Of a stretch of 64,000 bases of DNA, positions 59,240-64,000 are shown in pieces. The translations under genes and the position numbers were made by a program. The notes below the pieces were generated by a model that saw only the letters and a list, made by a program, of their open reading frames with translations, was not told the DNA's origin and ran no database searches. Every line of letters begins with the position of its first letter. Position 1 is the first letter of the stretch. Origin of the DNA: Carex sylvatica (lineage: Eukaryota > Streptophyta > Magnoliopsida > Poales > Cyperaceae); the NCBI GenBank assembly GCA_964058845.1, contig CAXKVR010000149.1:1-64000 (forward strand), given 5' to 3'.

Positions 59240-60476
59240 TAAACATGGATGACATAAATAAAAGAAAGTATGCAATGTACCTGGTCCAATTCACAATGTT
59301 ATCCGTCAGTTGCTGAAACTGGTTACGGGGAATACTTGGACTGACGGTACTTGCATGCAATGAATTTTCCCAATTATGTGAGCCTTTCCATAGGTCAGCA
59401 AAGATTGGACATGTATGTTCTATTTCTGCGTCCCATGCCGGTTGAGATCCCAGTAACGACCGGTGAATTTGAAATCGACTCCACGACTAGTGTTGCAGAA
59501 GCATGGTGGGACCATGCATAGAGTGATAGCTAGGATTGGATGCGAGATATAGATTTTGGTATAAATATGCGAGAACAGCTCCGCCCCAATTGTAATTCTT
59601 TGGCTCTTCTAAATTGTGCACCATGTTGAGATACCACAGAGATATTCTATCCCCGCTACTTCGGCAAACATGGTATTTCCTAACATGTCAAGGATAAATC
59701 TACGGACATATCTAATCGCCAATATTAGAATGTGAGTACATTATTGAAAATGTAAAATACGAATAGAGTTTTAAATAAAAAGAAACACTAACCACTTCAA
59801 TTGTTGGTCGGTCGCATCTGCGGACAATATTTTGAAGCGCTCACGGAGCGCTTTTTTCATCACAAGCATTTCTGACGTTCTCTCATTGGCATCCTTTCCC
59901 CTCTTTTTCATTAAACCCTTGATTTCATGATCTTTAACGCCTAGCAACTCATATAGTCGGCCTTGGATACTCGCTGAGTCTGTAATTCCCGTTACCGGAT
60001 CCCTCGAAATATGCAAACCCCACAAACAACTCACATCCTCCAGTGTAACTGTAATTTATTTGACTTGTCAGTAAGAAATTAAAAAAATAATTATTTGAAT
60101 TAGTTAATACTTATCATCTCTCCGAAGGGAAGATAAAATGTGTGTGTCTCCGGATGCCACCGCTCGACAAGTCCATGAATGAGGGCCGCATCGAGGGCAA
60201 TATCAGGCAATGTCACGATCTGATATAAGCCCATTCGAATTAAAAATGGTGTGTACTTCTCGTTATACTCGTATTTGTGTCGATAGTGCCTCACGGTTAA
60301 AATATCATTACTCTAAAGTAGAAAAAATTAATTATAATATAATTTGATTACTGACCGAGTTATGAAAAACGAAATAAGTACATGCTTACCTCCTTAGACG
60401 CCTCAGATACCCTATGATTGCCATGAGTTATCCACAACAAGTCGCTAAATGTATGCTTAAGTACTTCGTCTGTCAT
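59240..60476 (-). pseudogene. Second PMD gene, N-terminal half (broken)
   Basis: Exon 1 60390-60476 starts MTDEVLKHTFSDLLWITHG; exon 2 60111-60312 has LIHGLVERWHPETHTFYLPF; exon 3 59793-60048 continues TLEDVSCLWGLHISRDP to TDQQLKW. A fourth region (59240-59715) has YVRRFILDMLGNTMF, then after a frame shift NYNWGGAVLAYLYQNLY, and ends VNWTRYIAYFLLFMSS. Order and splice phases parallel exons 1-4 of the MULE PMD gene. At least one frameshift and stops are present. The remaining half lies in opposite orientation at 50292-55049. Confidence 0.75.
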
Positions 60477-60479
60477 ACT

Positions 60480-61860
60480 AAAAAATTCGAACAATATTCT
60501 AAATTATTTTGAATTTTTCTAAATTATTCTAGACTATTTTCGTATTTTTTAAATTATTCTAGATCACTACGGTATTTTCTAAATTAATAGGACAATTTTC
60601 TAAACTATTTTGGTATTTTCTAAATTATTCTAAACTATTTTGGTATTTTCTAAAATTATTCCAGATAATTTTGATATTTTTTAAATTATTCTAGACCATT
60701 TTGTATTTCTAAATTAATAGGGTAATTTTCTACAAATTCTAAATTATTTTGACAATATTCTAAACCATTTAAAATGAACTAATTAATTATATTATAAATT
60801 AAAATTAAAATAAAAAAATTAAAAAAAAACCTGAATCGAAGATCCGATCGATCAGACAGTCAGAGCTCCGAAAGGGATCCGAAAAAGAAAGAGATTCCTA
60901 AAAAAAATCTAAATCATTTTAGAATTTTCTAAATTAATCGAACAATTTTCTAAATTAATAGGGTAATTTTCTAGACCATTTTAATATTTTCTAAATTATT
61001 CCATATCATTTTGGTATTTTCTAAATTATTCCAGACTATTTTGGTATTTTCTAAAATTTTATAGACTATTTTGGTATTTTCTAAAAAATTTTAAACCATT
61101 TTGGTATTTATTCTAGACCATTTTGGATTTTTCTAAATTATTCTACACCATTTTGGTATTTTCTAAATTATTCTACACCATTTTGGTATTTTCTAAATTA
61201 GTCTAGATCATTTTTGTATTTTCTAAATTATTCTAGACTATTTTGATAATTTCTAAATTATTTTAGATCATTTTGGTATTTTCTAAATTAATATGACAAT
61301 TTTGTAAACTATTTTGGTATTTTTCAAATTATTATAGATCAGTTTGATATTTTCTAAATTAATAGAGTAATTTTCTAAAAATTCTAAATTATTTGAACGA
61401 TATTTTAAACCATTTCAAATTAAAAAATTAATTATATTATAAATTAAAATTAAAATTAAAATTTTTTATCTTAAATGGGGCTGGAGCTGCCGTGGGGGGA
61501 GTGAAAGTGAGGGATGGGGAGAGTGGGGAGAGTGGGGAGAGTGAAAGTGAGGGATTGGGAGAGGGGAAAGTGAAAAGGGCGGGTTTAAAGGCTAAGTCCG
61601 GGTCCGGTTTTGAGACTAAAACCAAAAAAAAAAAAAATCGGAAATAGAGACCAGAAATTTTTTATCCGGTTTTAGCCATAATCAGAAAAAATTTATTCGG
61701 ATTTTGAGTTCAGTTTTCGGAAAAAAAAAATTTCTGGTATTTGATGTTGAACCCGGAATTTTTTTTTTCGATTTGGATAGATTTCGAATTTGAGCACAGA
61801 TTTAGTTATTTTTTTTAATTTTATTTATTTTTTGGATATAAATAAAAAAATCGGAGGTGT
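60480..61860. repeat. AT minisatellite and subterminal MULE-type repeat
   Basis: From 60485 to 61400 about 25-30 units of TTTTCTAAATTATTCTAGAC with CATTTTGGTA; then a GA-rich stretch (gggagagtggggagagtg at 61515-61560) and the subterminal block ending near 61860. Together it duplicates the arrangement at 1310-2130, in the position expected for the outer end of the PMD-bearing element. Confidence 0.65.
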
Positions 61861-64000
61861 CTAAATACCTGTGCGGCTGTGCGTAACAAATTTTATGCCA
61901 AAAAAAAAAAAAAAACATAATTGGACCCCTCCAGAAAAAAAATTGTGGATTTGTATTGAAAAACCGTTCATGAAATTTTTAAATGTTGTGTTCAAAAGTT
62001 CCCCCAACAACAATTAATAGTTAGAGTGTACCGAAACTTTTTAATGAGAAAAAAAAAATATGATCTTTATTTTGAAATGTGTTTGGAGATCAAATTTTAT
62101 ATTTTTACAATTTTTACTATTCTTTTTTGATATGTGCAAATCACTGCTTTCATTTTCAGAGATCAAGCAAAAGGAAATATTGAATTTGAGCAGTTTAATT
62201 TGATTATTTGAACTTTTAAAATAAAGATACTAAAATAGACAGATAGATATACAAAAACAATGAATCATTTTAATTCTAAAAAGAAATGTTAACAAAGACG
62301 CTATCTGAAATAAAATCTTTATATAACATATTCTCTTTCGTATATTATCTGCTGAATTGTAAACCGTGAACTCAATATAATAACACGAAATTCTCTGTCT
62401 ATGTCTACGGAGTAATACATGTTTTGTTTTTGAAAATAATATTTAAAAAATATTGTGGTACCGCAGAAAAATAATTTGTGTTTATTCAGGAGTTCTGGCG
62501 GAACCGCGGAACCGCGGAACGTAAGTCATTCTAGGGGTGGCTAAGCCACCCCTAATATTTCCAATTTTTTTTTATGAAGTATATATAAATTCAACTAAAA
62601 TTTGTATTTTATATATATTAACCACCCCATGTAAAATAGAGAAATATAAAGAGCTTTAATATGTCATTTTTCTAAGTGTCCAAAGTTGGAGCCTTGACAC
62701 ATGAAAAAAATAAAAATATTTTTTATCATTTTGAAAAGATGTTAAAATATGAAAGTAAAAGATAATATAAAATAAATAGCAGTGCTTCTAACTTATTTTG
62801 GAAGACATGATTACTTAATAAAACATGAAGTTAATAAAAATAAAAATTTTAGAAGCACAAGTTAGAATAGAGAGAAAAAAAATCATCAAAATTAACAAGA
62901 TGAAATTAGCACAGGCGACGACAGTTTTTCCCCTATTTTACAAAGTTGATAGTTTTCTCCCTATTTTACAATATCCGATGCATCTCTCTGCTTCTACAAT
63001 AAAATTTTAATTAATTAATTCTCTCCTCAGATTCAGAACAGTCAAGTTCAAAACTTTCGTCCAACTAATTCAAGACAAGGTGAATACTTCAATATTACTA
63101 TTTTTTATTTTTTATGTATATCAAATTTATTTATTCTTTAATTGTTTAGTTTTTTTACCCCATTTATTTCTTCTATTACGAAAAAGAAAGAAAATTGTAT
63201 TATAATTATTGGATTATTTTTTGAAATTCAATTTAAATACTTAGGCCGCATTACTTAATTTTTATTTATTATAACTTTTAGATAAATGTTAATTTTAATA
63301 TTTATTTTTATACTAAATTGTGAAAAATTATATTAGTTTGTGTTACATAGATTTTTGTTTTTATTGGAGTATATTTTATATTTATTTGATCGGTTAGTCT
63401 TCCCTATATACAAAGTTGAGTTTTGCCCCTCATTTGCTTTTCCTTTAGCTACGATCCAAATAAAATGAAAAACTCAAATGATTTTTTTTTTTTTTTTGCA
63501 AGTCCGTTGGGGAAACCGAACAAGTATCCTCTGTATTAACTCAAAAGAGAATCTTTTGAGTTCTTACATTTCGATCGTATGGTTTTAAACGAAATTAATC
63601 TGATCGTCTGATTTTAACACACGAGCTTTTTAATATTAGTAAAAATCTAGTCTGTATGAATTTTAAAATGAATCGGATGGTCCATATATATTAACTCAAA
63701 AAATTTCTCTTTGAGTTAATGCAGACCTACAGAGAATACGAATTCGACGAAAACTAGGCCATATCAGAGCAACTGATACGCTTCAGTTCGGATCGTGGCC
63801 AACATCTACTACTTAATTAATTTTGAAGCGCTTAGTTTGCAAGAAAATGAGTTGAGCAAAGAGCTGCCTCTGCCAAGAAAGAAGAAAATTTTAGCCGACT
63901 TTATCATCTCCTTTCATCTCGTGCTGCAAGTAGAGGTGTTATTCAGATGCTATTATATCTGGATTTGTACCCTAAAAGTGTTCGGGTCTGAATTTTGATC
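61861..64000. other. AT-rich spacer, no gene
   Basis: A likely MITE at about 63518-63727 has arms CTGTATTAACTCAAAAGAGA and the near-complement ctctttgagttaatgcaga. Near 62500 the phrase ggaaccgcggaaccgcggaa precedes gggtggctaagccaccccta, a short hairpin. No supported gene. Confidence 0.4.

Overview
This window looks like nuclear DNA of a flowering plant. It is AT-rich, the genes are split by GT-AG introns, the telomere-type repeat is TTTAGGG, and most of the sequence is transposable elements. I could not fix the species. No CRISPR, operon or viral genome is visible.

Three host genes can be assembled exon by exon. (1) 3.8-7.6 kb, plus strand: a TlyA/hemolysin-A-like RNA methyltransferase with an S4 domain and an FtsJ-like fold, probably organellar. 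(2) 9.1-11.5 kb, minus strand: a 153-residue protein of unknown function built from six very short exons. It is convergent with gene 1. (3) 24.5-28.1 kb, minus strand: an ankyrin-type protein matching SKIP35 (SKP1-interacting partner 35), three coding exons plus a 5'UTR intron. Small Mutator-like MITEs and tRNA-derived SINEs lie in or next to these genes.

The most remarkable object is at 30.0-39.9 kb: a 9.9 kb Mutator-like element (MULE) with ~180 bp GC-rich terminal inverted repeats and an 8 bp target duplication (TACTTTTG). It carries two convergent genes, a MuDR-type transposase with a PB1-like N-terminus and a Y/G/Q/S-rich repeat tract, and an eight-exon plant mobile domain (PMD, MAIN/MAIL1-like) gene. 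Each gene has been disabled by point lesions. A fold-back piece of LTR with a short palindromic minisatellite sits between them.

From 46.5 to 60.5 kb is a nest of insertions: a hAT element with a perfect 8 bp duplication, a degenerate L1-type LINE split by a solo LTR, a second PMD gene broken into two oppositely oriented halves, a 3.2 kb solo LTR that splits one of its exons (and itself contains a 416 bp hairpin MITE), and another solo LTR that contains a reversed LTR joined through a primer-binding-site stub to five telomere repeats. Minisatellite blocks at 1.3-2.1 kb and 60.5-61.9 kb look like ends of PMD/MULE-class elements. The remaining long stretches (11.5-19 kb, 28.3-30 kb, 39.9-46.5 kb, 61.9-64 kb) are AT-rich with MITE-like relics and no supported gene.
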